64,000 nt of DNA from contig DAORJK010000001.1 of the NCBI GenBank assembly GCA_035438985.1, positions 124,001 through 188,000 of the forward strand. Direction: 5' to 3'. This document shows, in pieces, positions 55,425-64,000 of this stretch. Source of the DNA: UBA4408 sp002389785. GTDB taxonomy: Bacteria > Bacteroidota > Bacteroidia > UBA4408. The first letter of the stretch is position 1. Each line of letters begins with the position of its first letter. Under the pieces are notes generated by a model. The model was not told where the DNA came from, did no database searches, and saw only the letters and a program-made list of their open reading frames with translations. Position numbers and translations under genes: made by a program.

Positions 55425-57011
55425 TCAGAAGTCATGATACAAATTTGTTAACGCTGTGCGAATTCCAATACACATAAAATTGGTTGACTGTGATGCACCG
55501 CCATTACTTTGGATACGCTGTACGTAACTGAGCTCTAACTGCACATTATTGGTACGATTAACCAAGTAACACAAGGAGGCTTTTGCTGAAATTAAATCGG
55601 TTTTGAGTCCTTGACCGGTTTTATTTCCATAATCGTTAACGCGATAAATATTTGATTTATAAATATCTTGACCAAAATTAGCAGTGGCGGTATCGAGTCC
55701 CAGTTCTGCAAAACTGCATTTCACATCCAGCATCCAAGCCTTATAACGGTAATTTATCGCAACAAAATACTCATTAAAATTCGCCCCAAGCGGATGCGCC
55801 AAGGCTTCACCATTGTGCCCGTAATTCTGAGCTGTATTTGAATGCGCGTAAGTATAGGGTCTAACACTGTTCCATTCAAGTTGAAAAAAAAGATTCGGAA
55901 GCTTAAATAACGAATAGGTTTTTAGTCCAAGCTGAACTCCTTGCTTATTAGCCCACCAACCACTTTGCGCTTTCATTTCTTTTAACAAAAATTCATCAAT
56001 GATCAGCTGACCATATACCTGTAATTGCTTCACTAGTTTTACTTTAAAACTTGCCCCAATTAAAGCATTATCTCCCGAACCTAATGCATATTCGGTTGGG
56101 CGGTAAAATATTACCGGATTTAAATAGTTAACATCGTAGCCCAGGTTTGCATTATTACTATCTCGACTTTGCCAAACAATACTTTCGAAAAAACTAATGT
56201 TAATTCGCTTTGTAGCATTCCAACTTAAATAATGTGTAGAGGCATATTTATTAAATTGATTGGGAGATTTACCGATTGGATTATTTTGGGTTTTAAGGTT
56301 GGTAAAAAGATTAATGTATTTTAATTTCCAGATTGTACTTGTAATCTTAAAGTACTCATAGTTGTTGGCAACATCCGAAAGTAAAAGGGATCTGTAACCA
56401 TCTCCAAAAAAGTTTTTACCTCTTCCTACGGCAAAATTAAAATGACTATTCGGACTAAAAGAAAGGTATCCATTCCATTGAAGATTTGTGTAACCTAAAT
56501 TGGAGCGATACGCATAGCCGTTGCCCGGAATAATTTTCTTTTGTTTAGAATAAGTATTCCAGTAATCCGGAAAATCTGCATTAATATTTAGTAGTTGAAG
56601 TTCGGAAGAAAATTTATTTCGAAAATTAAAATTTATTTTTCCACCTAACCGGGAATCAAAAGTGGTAGAAGCTGTGGTTAAATCATATCCAGAAAGCAAA
56701 GAAATCAATGGTGTTACGGTGATATCTGATTTAGCAGTTTCACCGGATGGGGTAAATGCTAAATAAACACGTTTAAGAAAGCGATTAGATGGAACAAAAA
56801 AAGAGTCGCCGGCAAACTTTATTTCACTGGTTAAATAAGGTTTGCAATTGGAATGAAAATTAATGGAATCATTCGATAATTGTTGTTCTTTAGGAAACAA
56901 ATATTCTCTGTTGAGCGGCTCAAAAGAAGCTTGCGCTTGTGCTTGATAACTAAGTTTCAGAAAAACTGAAAAAAAAACAAATGCAATTTTTTGAAAGTAA
57001 AAAGTTTTCAA
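55425..57011 (-). CDS. Wzi-like outer-membrane beta-barrel protein
   Basis: About 528 residues. A signal peptide (FYFQKIAFVFFSVFLKLSYQ, then AQAQA) is followed by a long beta-barrel of alternating strands with aromatic girdles (LQWNGYLSFSPNSHFNFAVG, RGKNFFGDGYRSLLLSD, PVIFYRPTEYALG, QLEWNSVRPYTYAHSNTAQN, HPLGANFNEYFVAINYRYK). The GNGYRSLLLS-type motif and PYTYAHS region also occur in the neighbour at 58114, so the two are paralogues. Wzi family proteins help retain capsule at the surface. No ATG is available; TTG at 57011 starts the signal peptide 7 bp after the previous gene. Confidence 0.8.
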   Translation of the reverse strand: MKTFYFQKIAFVFFSVFLKLSYQAQAQASFEPLNREYLFPKEQQLSNDSINFHSNCKPYLTSEIKFAGDSFFVPSNRFLKRVYLAFTPSGETAKSDITVTPLISLLSGYDLTTASTTFDSRLGGKINFNFRNKFSSELQLLNINADFPDYWNTYSKQKKIIPGNGYAYRSNLGYTNLQWNGYLSFSPNSHFNFAVGRGKNFFGDGYRSLLLSDVANNYEYFKITSTIWKLKYINLFTNLKTQNNPIGKSPNQFNKYASTHYLSWNATKRINISFFESIVWQSRDSNNANLGYDVNYLNPVIFYRPTEYALGSGDNALIGASFKVKLVKQLQVYGQLIIDEFLLKEMKAQSGWWANKQGVQLGLKTYSLFKLPNLFFQLEWNSVRPYTYAHSNTAQNYGHNGEALAHPLGANFNEYFVAINYRYKAWMLDVKCSFAELGLDTATANFGQDIYKSNIYRVNDYGNKTGQGLKTDLISAKASLCYLVNRTNNVQLELSYVQRIQSNGGASQSTNFMCIGIRTALTNLYHDF

Positions 57012-57018
57012 AACTAAA

Positions 57019-58068
57019 TTAGTTAGCTTTAGACTTAATAAAGTAAGGCGCAACAAACAACAGGATTGAAAATAACATCACCATTGCAAACGAAAGATTT
57101 GCTCCATAATGTCGGGAAGCTATCGCCAACACTATAATTACCGCATTTATTGCACAAAGTACATAAACCGTTTGGCGATGCGATAATCCTAAGTCGAGCA
57201 AACGATGGTGCAGGTGGTTACGATCGGCTGTAAATGGAGAAATCCCTTTGCTTAAGCGAATAATAAAAACCCGCATGGTGTCGAATAATGGAAAAATTAA
57301 AACCGCAATCGCAAAAACCGGTCGTGAAATATCTGAAAGTGGAGCAAATAATTTAGCTTGATCAAATTCAACTAAACGAATCGACATGATTGCAAAAAAC
57401 ATCCCTATAACCAAAGAACCACTGTCGCCCATAAATATTTTTGCAGGTGAAAAGTTAAACCATAAAAATCCAAGTAATCCACCAGCCAATGCCACCGCTA
57501 ATACCGCCATGGGTTTATCGCCAGCCATGTGAAACCAAATTGCAAATGATAATGCTGCAATCAGTCCTATGCTTCCTGCCAAACCATCTACTCCATCAAT
57601 TAGATTAAATGCGTTTACAACTACGATAATAGTAAAAATAGAGAGAAAAATACTGGCCCATTCGGGGATTGCTTCTACACCAAAAATACCGTGCAAGCTG
57701 GTGATGCGCACATTCGCCATAAGCACCAAAATCATGGCAACCAGTAAATGGGCAATTAACTTTTTAATTGCGGCTGTACCAAAAATATCGTCTTTAATTC
57801 CAACAAAAAAGAGTACAAGTGAAGTAGCTATAATGTAATTGTAAATAATAATTGTACGTTCAGGAAACCAAAGGGACCATGAGAAAAGTGTTCCTGCATA
57901 AATCATAATTCCACCCATTGTTGGGGTTTTATGCTTGTGGTGTTTTCGAAATTCTTCGGGATCGTCGAAAAGATTTTTAAGTTCCGCAACCTTGATTAAA
58001 GATGGAGTGGAAAATAAAACAATTACCAAAGAAGTAAAAAATGCAAGTATTAAATTTACATTGACCAT
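57019..58068 (-). CDS. WecA/MraY-family polyprenyl-phosphate sugar-1-phosphate transferase
   Basis: A 349-residue GT4 family membrane enzyme with about ten helices that starts lipid-linked glycan assembly by moving a HexNAc-1-phosphate from UDP-sugar to undecaprenyl phosphate. Signatures are FDDPEEFRKHHKHKTPTMGG, NAFNLIDGVDGLAGS, KIFMGDSGSLVIG and the NHLHHRLLDLGLSHRQ loop. It is more WecA-like (O-antigen/teichoic-type) than MraY. The frame runs to a TTG at 58092, but the ATG at 58066-58068 gives a clean start at a membrane helix. It lies between two Wzi-like genes. Confidence 0.9.
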   Translation of the reverse strand: MVNVNLILAFFTSLVIVLFSTPSLIKVAELKNLFDDPEEFRKHHKHKTPTMGGIMIYAGTLFSWSLWFPERTIIIYNYIIATSLVLFFVGIKDDIFGTAAIKKLIAHLLVAMILVLMANVRITSLHGIFGVEAIPEWASIFLSIFTIIVVVNAFNLIDGVDGLAGSIGLIAALSFAIWFHMAGDKPMAVLAVALAGGLLGFLWFNFSPAKIFMGDSGSLVIGMFFAIMSIRLVEFDQAKLFAPLSDISRPVFAIAVLIFPLFDTMRVFIIRLSKGISPFTADRNHLHHRLLDLGLSHRQTVYVLCAINAVIIVLAIASRHYGANLSFAMVMLFSILLFVAPYFIKSKAN

Positions 58069-58113
58069 AAAATAATTTGAGCCTAACCTCAAACATACTA
58101 AAATATACCGTAA

Positions 58114-59727
58114 CTAAAAATCGTAATAGTTATAAAATATAGAAGTAGCAATACCTATGTATACCAATTGAGTATTTCGTGTAAAGCCAGTGGAAGATTC
58201 CTGTCTGCTTGTTAGTTGAGCAAAGACATTCAAATTTGTTGCGGCATTTAGTAAGTAACTAACTTTAAACTCTTGATAAGTTAAAGTTGTTTTAGCACCT
58301 TGCAACAAATAGTTAGCAGTAGAATTGACTCCATATATTGAAAAATTATCGGAAGCAAATACATCATTTCCAAAATGAAAAATACCGGTATCCTTGCCAT
58401 AAACCGAATAATTCCCCTTTAGTTGAAGAAAAAAATCTTTCCAGCGGTAGTTTAAAAATACTATAGCTTCTTTAAAGTTGGCACCTAAGGGGTGAGCTAA
58501 AGCTTGTCCGTAATGAGTATAGCTTTGTTGCGGCAAAGAATGCGCATAAGTATAAGGTCGCACCTGGTTATATTCAGCATGCAACACAAGATTCTTTAAG
58601 TTTAAAACATTAAAATAGTTAATGCCTAATTGGAAGCCGGTCTTGTTGCGCAAATCGCTCGTACTTGTCGAATAATCGTCTAAAACAAATTGGCCAAACA
58701 AGTTTACATTTTTAAAGGGCTTCCAATTGCAATCGGCACCTAACAATACATTTGGGTTACGATTTAAACCATATTGAGCAGCTGAAGAAAAAATAACCGG
58801 GTTAAGTACATTCCAATCAAAATAAGGATGTACAGTATCGCGCACCCTGAATAAAGTAGCTTGAAAAAAGCTGATTGAAAAATTTTTGGTGGGCGAGATT
58901 GTTAGATACTGAAAACTAGCAGATTTTTTTTTGAACAGAGGTTCACTCAAACCACCTGTATACTTACGCACCTTATCAACTTGTTGCAAGGATGCGTACA
59001 CGAGCGCGTAGGAAATATATTTTGAATGCAGATGAACAAGGGCATATGGAAAATTAAACGCATTTGTTGAAAGTAATAAGGAACGATAACCATTGCCAAA
59101 AAACAATTTACCATGGCCTGCTTTGATTGTCAAAATGCGATGAGGTGCATAGGATATGGTTCCCTGTGATGCAGCGTAATCATAACCGTTGGCTTTAAAT
59201 TTTTTCCAACGGCCTTGTCCGGGAATCACTTTAAATGTATCGGCAAAATTATCGATATAAGCCGGAAATGTTGATTGATTTTCAATAAAGGTAGATTCAA
59301 AGGAAAAGTTATCGGAGATATTCCCTTTAACTAATAAGCCTCTGGCATTGGTATAAATTTTTTCATTTAATGAATCCTCAGTATTAATTCCTCCTTGAAA
59401 ATTAAAAATTGGGTCTAGTGTCAGGTAAAATTCCTTTTGAGAAACTTGAACAAAGCTTTCTTTACGTAATTTACGAATCAGATAATAGCGAGATAATTTT
59501 CTAGGAAACAAAGAATCATTAATCTTTTGGAGGTCTTTATAATTTATGCAGTAATTTCGAAAATACCCGTTTGTATCAGTTTGCAAATAATTTTGCAGCG
59601 GAAGATTTAGTTCACGAAACTGAAAAGGCAAATAAGTTTGAGCAGTTAGCGTTAGTTGAAACGAAAAAATAAATACACTACAAAAAAAATAAATTCTGTA
59701 AAATCGGTAGTGCTTACTATTCAACAT
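58114..59727 (-). CDS. Wzi-like outer-membrane beta-barrel protein, second paralogue
   Basis: A 537-residue protein with signal peptide (FFCSVFIFSFQLTLTAQ) and a beta-barrel. Shared landmarks with the copy at 55425 are GQGRWKKFKANGYDYA against GNGYAYRSNLG, GHGKLFFGNGYRSLLLSTNA, NPVIFSSAAQYGL, EYNQVRPYTYAHSLPQQ, AHPLGANFKEAIVFLNYRWK and a C-terminal TQLVYIGIATSIFYNYYDF. The paralogy is clear but the sequences are well diverged. It starts with ATG, 2 bp after fcl, and probably acts in capsule or surface-polysaccharide attachment. Confidence 0.82.
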   Translation of the reverse strand: MLNSKHYRFYRIYFFCSVFIFSFQLTLTAQTYLPFQFRELNLPLQNYLQTDTNGYFRNYCINYKDLQKINDSLFPRKLSRYYLIRKLRKESFVQVSQKEFYLTLDPIFNFQGGINTEDSLNEKIYTNARGLLVKGNISDNFSFESTFIENQSTFPAYIDNFADTFKVIPGQGRWKKFKANGYDYAASQGTISYAPHRILTIKAGHGKLFFGNGYRSLLLSTNAFNFPYALVHLHSKYISYALVYASLQQVDKVRKYTGGLSEPLFKKKSASFQYLTISPTKNFSISFFQATLFRVRDTVHPYFDWNVLNPVIFSSAAQYGLNRNPNVLLGADCNWKPFKNVNLFGQFVLDDYSTSTSDLRNKTGFQLGINYFNVLNLKNLVLHAEYNQVRPYTYAHSLPQQSYTHYGQALAHPLGANFKEAIVFLNYRWKDFFLQLKGNYSVYGKDTGIFHFGNDVFASDNFSIYGVNSTANYLLQGAKTTLTYQEFKVSYLLNAATNLNVFAQLTSRQESSTGFTRNTQLVYIGIATSIFYNYYDF

Positions 59728-59729
59728 AA

Positions 59730-60677
59730 CTAGGTTTGAGAGACTTCGGCATTAAAAATAGGAATTGCACTTTGATATACATTTTTAATTCCTTCTTCTA
59801 ATTCTATTTTGTGTTTCCAACCGAATGCATGTAGTTTGCTTACATCCATTAATTTACGAGGAGTACCATCAGGTTTACTAGTATCAAATTTTAAATCACC
59901 TGTATAACCAACAATTTTTTTGATTAGAAGTGCAAGCTCTTTAATGCTTATATCCTGACCCACTCCTATGTTTACTAATCCTGGCTCATTGTAATTTTGC
60001 ATCAAATAATAGCACGCTTCTGCTAAATCATCCACGTGCAAAAATTCGCGCATGGGTTCTCCGCTTCCCCAAATTTCGACGGAAGGGATATTCGCTACTT
60101 TAGCAGTGTGGAACTTCCGCAACAAAGCAGGTAATACATGCGAATTGTTTAAATCGTAATTGTCGTTAGGACCATATAAATTGGTTGGCATTACCGAAAT
60201 AAAATTACATCCGTATTGACTACGATAGGCGTCGCACATTTTAATGCCTGCAATTTTAGCAATGGCGTAAGGTTCGTTGGTGGGCTCTAACAATCCGGTA
60301 AGTAGGTAGTCTTCTTTAAGTGGTTGTGGAGCTAACTTCGGATAAATACAAGATGAGCCAAGAAATAATAATTTTTTTACACCATTTACATAAGCTGCAT
60401 GAATAATGTTATTTTGAATCATTAAATTCTCATACAAAAATTCACCTCTAAAAGTATTATTAGCAACAATTCCACCTACTTTAGCAGCAGCTAAAAAAAC
60501 AAATTCCGGCTTTTCACTCGCGAAAAAATCAGTTACTTGTTGTTGATTCCTTAAATCGAGTTCCTTTGAATTTCGTACTACAAAATTAGAAAAGCCTTCA
60601 CTTTTAAGACGTCTCAAAATGGCAGATCCAACCATTCCATTATGGCCGGCGATATATATTTTTGAATTAGTATTCAT
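59730..60677 (-). CDS. fcl: GDP-L-fucose synthase
   Basis: A 315-residue short-chain dehydrogenase that epimerises and reduces GDP-4-keto-6-deoxymannose to GDP-L-fucose. NADPH fold IAGHNGMVGSAILRRL at the N-terminus, catalytic SSCIYP, and the YAIAK (YxxxK) pair with conserved MCDAYRSQYGCNFISVMPTN, WGSGEPMREFLHVDDLAEAC and the KPDGTPRKLMDVS end. It lies 4 bp after gmd, whose product it uses. It starts with ATG. Confidence 0.96.
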   Translation of the reverse strand: MNTNSKIYIAGHNGMVGSAILRRLKSEGFSNFVVRNSKELDLRNQQQVTDFFASEKPEFVFLAAAKVGGIVANNTFRGEFLYENLMIQNNIIHAAYVNGVKKLLFLGSSCIYPKLAPQPLKEDYLLTGLLEPTNEPYAIAKIAGIKMCDAYRSQYGCNFISVMPTNLYGPNDNYDLNNSHVLPALLRKFHTAKVANIPSVEIWGSGEPMREFLHVDDLAEACYYLMQNYNEPGLVNIGVGQDISIKELALLIKKIVGYTGDLKFDTSKPDGTPRKLMDVSKLHAFGWKHKIELEEGIKNVYQSAIPIFNAEVSQT

Positions 60678-60681
60678 TTAA

Positions 60682-61770
60682 TTATTCGTGAAAATTTAAA
60701 ATACTGTGCCCACCCTCCAACAAATATTTATCACGTTTAAAAAGTTCAACATCCGATTTTACCATTTCTTTAATCAACTGTTCAACGGTAAGTTTTGGTG
60801 ACCAACCAAGCTTTTCTTTAGCTTTGGTAGCATCACCTACCAATAAATCGACTTCAGTAGGGCGATAATATTTAGGATCAATTTCTACCAGCGTTTTTCC
60901 GTTTGCTTTGTTTATACCTTTTTCCTTCTCCGCTTTTCCTTTCCATTCAAGTTCAATTCCAACTTCTTTAAACGATAACTCAATAAAGGAGCGTACGGAT
61001 ATTTTTTTTCCTGTAGCCAATACAAAATCGTCGGCTGTATCGTGTTGTAACATTAACCACATGCCTTCTACATAATCACGAGCGTGGCCCCAATCGCGCT
61101 CTGCATCGATGTTACCCATAAATACTTTTTCTTGCAATCCTAAACTTATTTTCGCAACAGCACGGGTAATTTTACGTGTTACAAATGTTTCACCCCGTAC
61201 TGGACTTTCATGGTTAAATAAAATTCCGTTACAGGCAAACATTCCATATGCTTCGCGGTAATTTTTTACAATCCAAAAGCCATATAGTTTTGCTACACCG
61301 TAAGGGCTTCGGGGATAAAAGGGTGTGGTTTCTCGTTGCGGTATTTCTTGTACTTCACCATACAATTCGGAAGTACTTGCTTGATAAAATCGAGTCTTTT
61401 TTTCCAAACCTAAAATACGGATAGCTTCCAAAATACGAAGCGTACCTAATGCGTCGGAATTTGCAGTATATTCAGGAGTTTCAAACGAAACTTTCACGTG
61501 CGATTGGGCTGCCAAATTATAAATTTCATCCGGCTGCACTTCTTGTACAATTCGAATTAAATTAGTTGAGTCGGTTAGATCGCCATAATGTAAAAAAAAG
61601 TTGACCTTTTTTTCGTGTTGGTCTTTGTAAAGATGATCGATACGGTCAGTATTAAACATGGAGCTTCTTCTTTTAATTCCATGCACCGTATATCCCTTTT
61701 TCAAAAGAAATTCGGCCAAATAGGATCCATCTTGTCCGGTTACTCCTGTTATTAATGCTACTTTATTCAT
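60682..61770 (-). CDS. gmd: GDP-mannose 4,6-dehydratase
   Basis: A 362-residue enzyme making GDP-4-keto-6-deoxymannose. NADP fold ITGVTGQDGSYLAEFLL, RRSSMFNTDRIDHLY, the catalytic STSELYGEV and YGVAK, HESPVRGETFVTRKI and RPTEVDLLVGD are all present; the length is normal. It starts with ATG and is upstream of fcl in the same operon, giving the full two-step route to GDP-L-fucose. Confidence 0.97.
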   Translation of the reverse strand: MNKVALITGVTGQDGSYLAEFLLKKGYTVHGIKRRSSMFNTDRIDHLYKDQHEKKVNFFLHYGDLTDSTNLIRIVQEVQPDEIYNLAAQSHVKVSFETPEYTANSDALGTLRILEAIRILGLEKKTRFYQASTSELYGEVQEIPQRETTPFYPRSPYGVAKLYGFWIVKNYREAYGMFACNGILFNHESPVRGETFVTRKITRAVAKISLGLQEKVFMGNIDAERDWGHARDYVEGMWLMLQHDTADDFVLATGKKISVRSFIELSFKEVGIELEWKGKAEKEKGINKANGKTLVEIDPKYYRPTEVDLLVGDATKAKEKLGWSPKLTVEQLIKEMVKSDVELFKRDKYLLEGGHSILNFHE

Positions 61771-61800
61771 TCTATTGATTTTTATTTTTATACTCTACTA

Positions 61801-62685
61801 CTAATAGCCTGCCTTAGCAGCTCCAATATTTTCAATTGGATGCCAGGTAGTTTTAATTTCTTGAAGGTCTAAAATATGATAAGGACCTTGTGCTTTTTCA
61901 TCTAGCGAATTTGCTTTGTTATGAATAAATACCCGCTTTACGTTAGCCACAGCATTTTCCTGTATTAACTTTATTTGCGCTTCATTGCTACCATAATAAA
62001 CCACAGCATTAACATCCATATGAGAAGCAAAATGAGCTATTAATTCGGAAGCTGAACCGGTTAAAATATTGACAACACCACCCGGAACATCGCTTGAATT
62101 AATTACTTCGGCAAAAGTTACCGCACATAATGGATAATTTTCGGAAGCCAATACAATGCATGTATTACCACCGGCAATTACGGGTGCAATAGCTGAAACT
62201 AATCCAATTAAGGAATTTTCTTGTGGAGCAAGTATCGCAACCACACCACTTGGTTCAGGTACAGAAAAATTAAAATGAGAGGACGCAACCGGATTTACAG
62301 AGCTAAACAATTGTTGATACTTGTCACACCATCCTGCATAATATACCAATCGGTCAATTGCTAAATTCACTTCATCTTCTGCTGCTTTTACACTGCTACC
62401 TTGAAGTTGCATTTCCTGAATAAATTGTGCTCTACGGCCTTCTAACATTTCGGCAATTCGATAAAGTATTTGGCTACGATTTAAGCCCGATTTCGAACTC
62501 CAAGATCCAAATGCCGCACGCGCTGCAACAACAGCATTACGAAAGTCCTTTCGCGATGACAAGCAAATATTCGCTAGCACTTTTCCGGATTTATTTTTTA
62601 AAGGATAATAACGTCCAGATTCGGTTCGAGGAAACTGACCTCCTATATAAATTTTATATGTTTTGATTATTTCCAAACGTGACAT
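61801..62685 (-). CDS. Truncated aldehyde dehydrogenase-fold protein lacking the catalytic domain
   Basis: A 294-residue protein similar to the N-terminal two thirds of aldehyde dehydrogenases: YIGGQFPRTESGRYYPL, VAARAAFGSWSSKSGLNRSQ, YYAGWCDKYQQ, VPEPSGVVAILAPQENS, APVIAGGNTCIVLASENYP and GVVNILTGSASEL. The catalytic cysteine segment, the general-base glutamate region and the C-terminal part are missing. The reading frame is intact with an ATG start. It follows a full ALDH gene by about 70 bp, the same order as the full plus truncated domains of ALDH16 proteins, so it may be a structural partner rather than a broken gene. Confidence 0.82.
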   Translation of the reverse strand: MSRLEIIKTYKIYIGGQFPRTESGRYYPLKNKSGKVLANICLSSRKDFRNAVVAARAAFGSWSSKSGLNRSQILYRIAEMLEGRRAQFIQEMQLQGSSVKAAEDEVNLAIDRLVYYAGWCDKYQQLFSSVNPVASSHFNFSVPEPSGVVAILAPQENSLIGLVSAIAPVIAGGNTCIVLASENYPLCAVTFAEVINSSDVPGGVVNILTGSASELIAHFASHMDVNAVVYYGSNEAQIKLIQENAVANVKRVFIHNKANSLDEKAQGPYHILDLQEIKTTWHPIENIGAAKAGY

Positions 62686-62756
62686 TTTTATAGTGTTTTA
62701 AAATTGAATGTATGTTCATCTCATCAAGTGGTGATGAAGTAACGTATTTTTGAGCT

Positions 62757-64000
62757 TTAAAATTTTACATAACTGTGCAAACCATGAATTCCTCCTTCAC
62801 GACCAAAGCCGCTTTCCTTGTATCCTCCAAAAGGTGAAGTTGGATCAAATTTATTGTAAGTATTGGCCCATACTACTCCTGCTCTAAGTTTAGTGGTTAA
62901 ATTAAAAATTTTGGAACCCTTATCAGTCCACACACCTGCAGATAGTCCGTAAGGAATGTTATTGGCTTTTTCAATCACTTCTTCAATTGTTCTGAAAGTT
63001 TGAACCGCCAGCACAGGTCCAAAAATTTCTTCTTGCACAATTCGGTGCGACTGAGAAGCATTTAAAAAAAGTGTGGGGCGACAAAAGAATCCCTTTTTAG
63101 GGATAGCGCAACTACTTTGATAAAACTCTGCACCTTCATTTTTTCCAATGCTGATGTAATCATTAATTTTTGATAATTGCTCTTTTGAATTGATTGCACC
63201 AATGTCGGTATTTTTATCCATGGGATCACCCACAATGAGTGTTTCCATGCGATCCTTTAATTTGCTAATAACTAGGTCGGCAATCCCTTCCTGCACAAAC
63301 AAACGTGAACCTGCGCAACATACGTGTCCTTGATTAAAAAAGATTCCATTGACAATTCCTTCTACAGCTTGATTGATTGGGGCATCGTCAAAAATAATGT
63401 TCGCTGCTTTCCCACCTAGTTCAAGGGTGAGCTTTTTGGATGTTCCTGCAATAGAACGCTGAATAATTTTACCCACATCGGTACTTCCGGTAAATGCAAT
63501 TTTATCGATATCCGGATGATTAACAAGAGCAGCGCCTGTTTTACCGGCACCGGTGACAATGTTTACAACCCCTTCGGGTAATCCACAATCGGCAATAACT
63601 TCGGCTAATTTTAACGCAGTTAGTGAGGTAGTTTCAGCCGGCTTTAACACCACTGTATTACCGGTTGCCAAAGCTGGAGCAATTTTCCAGGCAGCCATCA
63701 ATAAAGGAAAATTCCAAGGAATAATTTGTCCGGCCACACCTAAGGGTTTAGGCATTCGATTAGGGAACGCATATTCAAGTTTGTCGGCCCAACCGGCATA
63801 ATAAAAAAAGTGATTCGCAGCCAATGGTACATCAATATCACGTGATTCACGTATTGACTTTCCTCCATCCATGGTTTCAATAACTGCGAACTCCCTGGCG
63901 CGTTCTTGAATGGTGCGTGCTATTCGGTAAATATACTTGGCACGTTCCTTAGCCGGCATTTTACTCCACACTTTGTTGTAGGCATCTCTCGCTGCCTTAA
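62757..64000 (-). CDS. Aldehyde dehydrogenase, 5' partial
   Basis: The frame is open to the window edge (the last nucleotides read ...AARDAYNKVWSKM), so the N-terminus is missing; about 414 residues are visible. NAD-binding IIPWNFPLLMAAWKIAPALA, TGSTDVGK, the general base in LTLELGGKAA, the catalytic cysteine in NQGHVCCAGSR, EEIFGPVLAV and GGYKESGFGREGG are intact. It oxidises an unidentified aldehyde. The next gene encodes a truncated ALDH-fold protein, and the pair resembles ALDH16 split in two. Confidence 0.93.
   Translation of the reverse strand, partial: KAARDAYNKVWSKMPAKERAKYIYRIARTIQERAREFAVIETMDGGKSIRESRDIDVPLAANHFFYYAGWADKLEYAFPNRMPKPLGVAGQIIPWNFPLLMAAWKIAPALATGNTVVLKPAETTSLTALKLAEVIADCGLPEGVVNIVTGAGKTGAALVNHPDIDKIAFTGSTDVGKIIQRSIAGTSKKLTLELGGKAANIIFDDAPINQAVEGIVNGIFFNQGHVCCAGSRLFVQEGIADLVISKLKDRMETLIVGDPMDKNTDIGAINSKEQLSKINDYISIGKNEGAEFYQSSCAIPKKGFFCRPTLFLNASQSHRIVQEEIFGPVLAVQTFRTIEEVIEKANNIPYGLSAGVWTDKGSKIFNLTTKLRAGVVWANTYNKFDPTSPFGGYKESGFGREGGIHGLHSYVKF

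Noticed and set aside
61801..62685. Truncated ALDH as a pseudogene
   Set aside because: The frame is clean, the retained part keeps its core motifs, and the order matches ALDH16 domain order.
1..64000. tRNA, rRNA, CRISPR arrays, insertion sequences or prophage
   Set aside because: All intergenic stretches were read and none shows cloverleaf, direct-repeat arrays, transposase genes or terminal inverted repeats.

Overview
The window is AT-rich and belongs to a Bacteroidota chromosome of the gliding / type IX secretion (T9SS) lineage. The evidence is six large proteins ending in T9SS type A sorting domains, the gliding lipoprotein GldH beside RicT and a class A PBP, Bacteroidota-restricted small families (DUF4199, DUF4293, DUF5522, DUF4412), a long-form urocanate hydratase, and repeated matches to the Bacteroidota -7 promoter element TAnnTTTG upstream of genes. 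Genus cannot be settled from the sequence. No rRNA, tRNA, CRISPR array, transposase or phage gene was found.

Layout. 1-2693: 3' part of a repeat-bearing T9SS cargo protein. 2951-9754 (minus): M13 lipoprotein peptidase, RecB/AddA-like helicase-nuclease, and a flavin disulfide-reductase homologue lacking both redox cysteines. 9912-12506 (plus): transaldolase, SpoIIE phosphatase, TsaC. 12511-17234 (minus): ComEC, cold-shock protein, SpoIID-like protein, LpxB. 17341-33978: secreted-protein region with four T9SS cargo proteins, an ECF sigma factor / membrane anti-sigma-like pair, a DUF2779 double nuclease and an exported YwqK-like protein. 34047-48148: housekeeping (pgk, holB, ricT-gldH-pbp1A, hutU, a PLP enzyme, a LysM glucosaminidase, pyrF-prfA). 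48401-51994: secreted subtilase. 52079-54921: DUF4199, rho, DUF4293. 54918-64000 (minus): one tightly packed cell-surface carbohydrate operon (two aldehyde dehydrogenase-type genes, gmd, fcl, Wzi-like, WecA-like, Wzi-like, phosphoesterase).

How the genes work together. The last operon would make GDP-L-fucose, start a lipid-linked glycan and supply two outer-membrane barrels for surface polysaccharide. The secreted-protein region probably provides surface adhesins or structural proteins, and the ECF/anti-sigma pair beside it may sense the envelope. The most unusual features are a roughly 65-85-residue beta-type module found at three different places inside otherwise homologous domains of two neighbouring T9SS proteins, a split ALDH16-like gene pair, the cysteine-less disulfide-reductase homologue, an anti-sigma-like protein with an internally duplicated N-terminal domain, and a two-nuclease fusion. 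Several housekeeping genes appear to start with TTG. Four convergent gene pairs leave no room for a terminator, and two of them share the same CTAA tetranucleotide as their stop codons.
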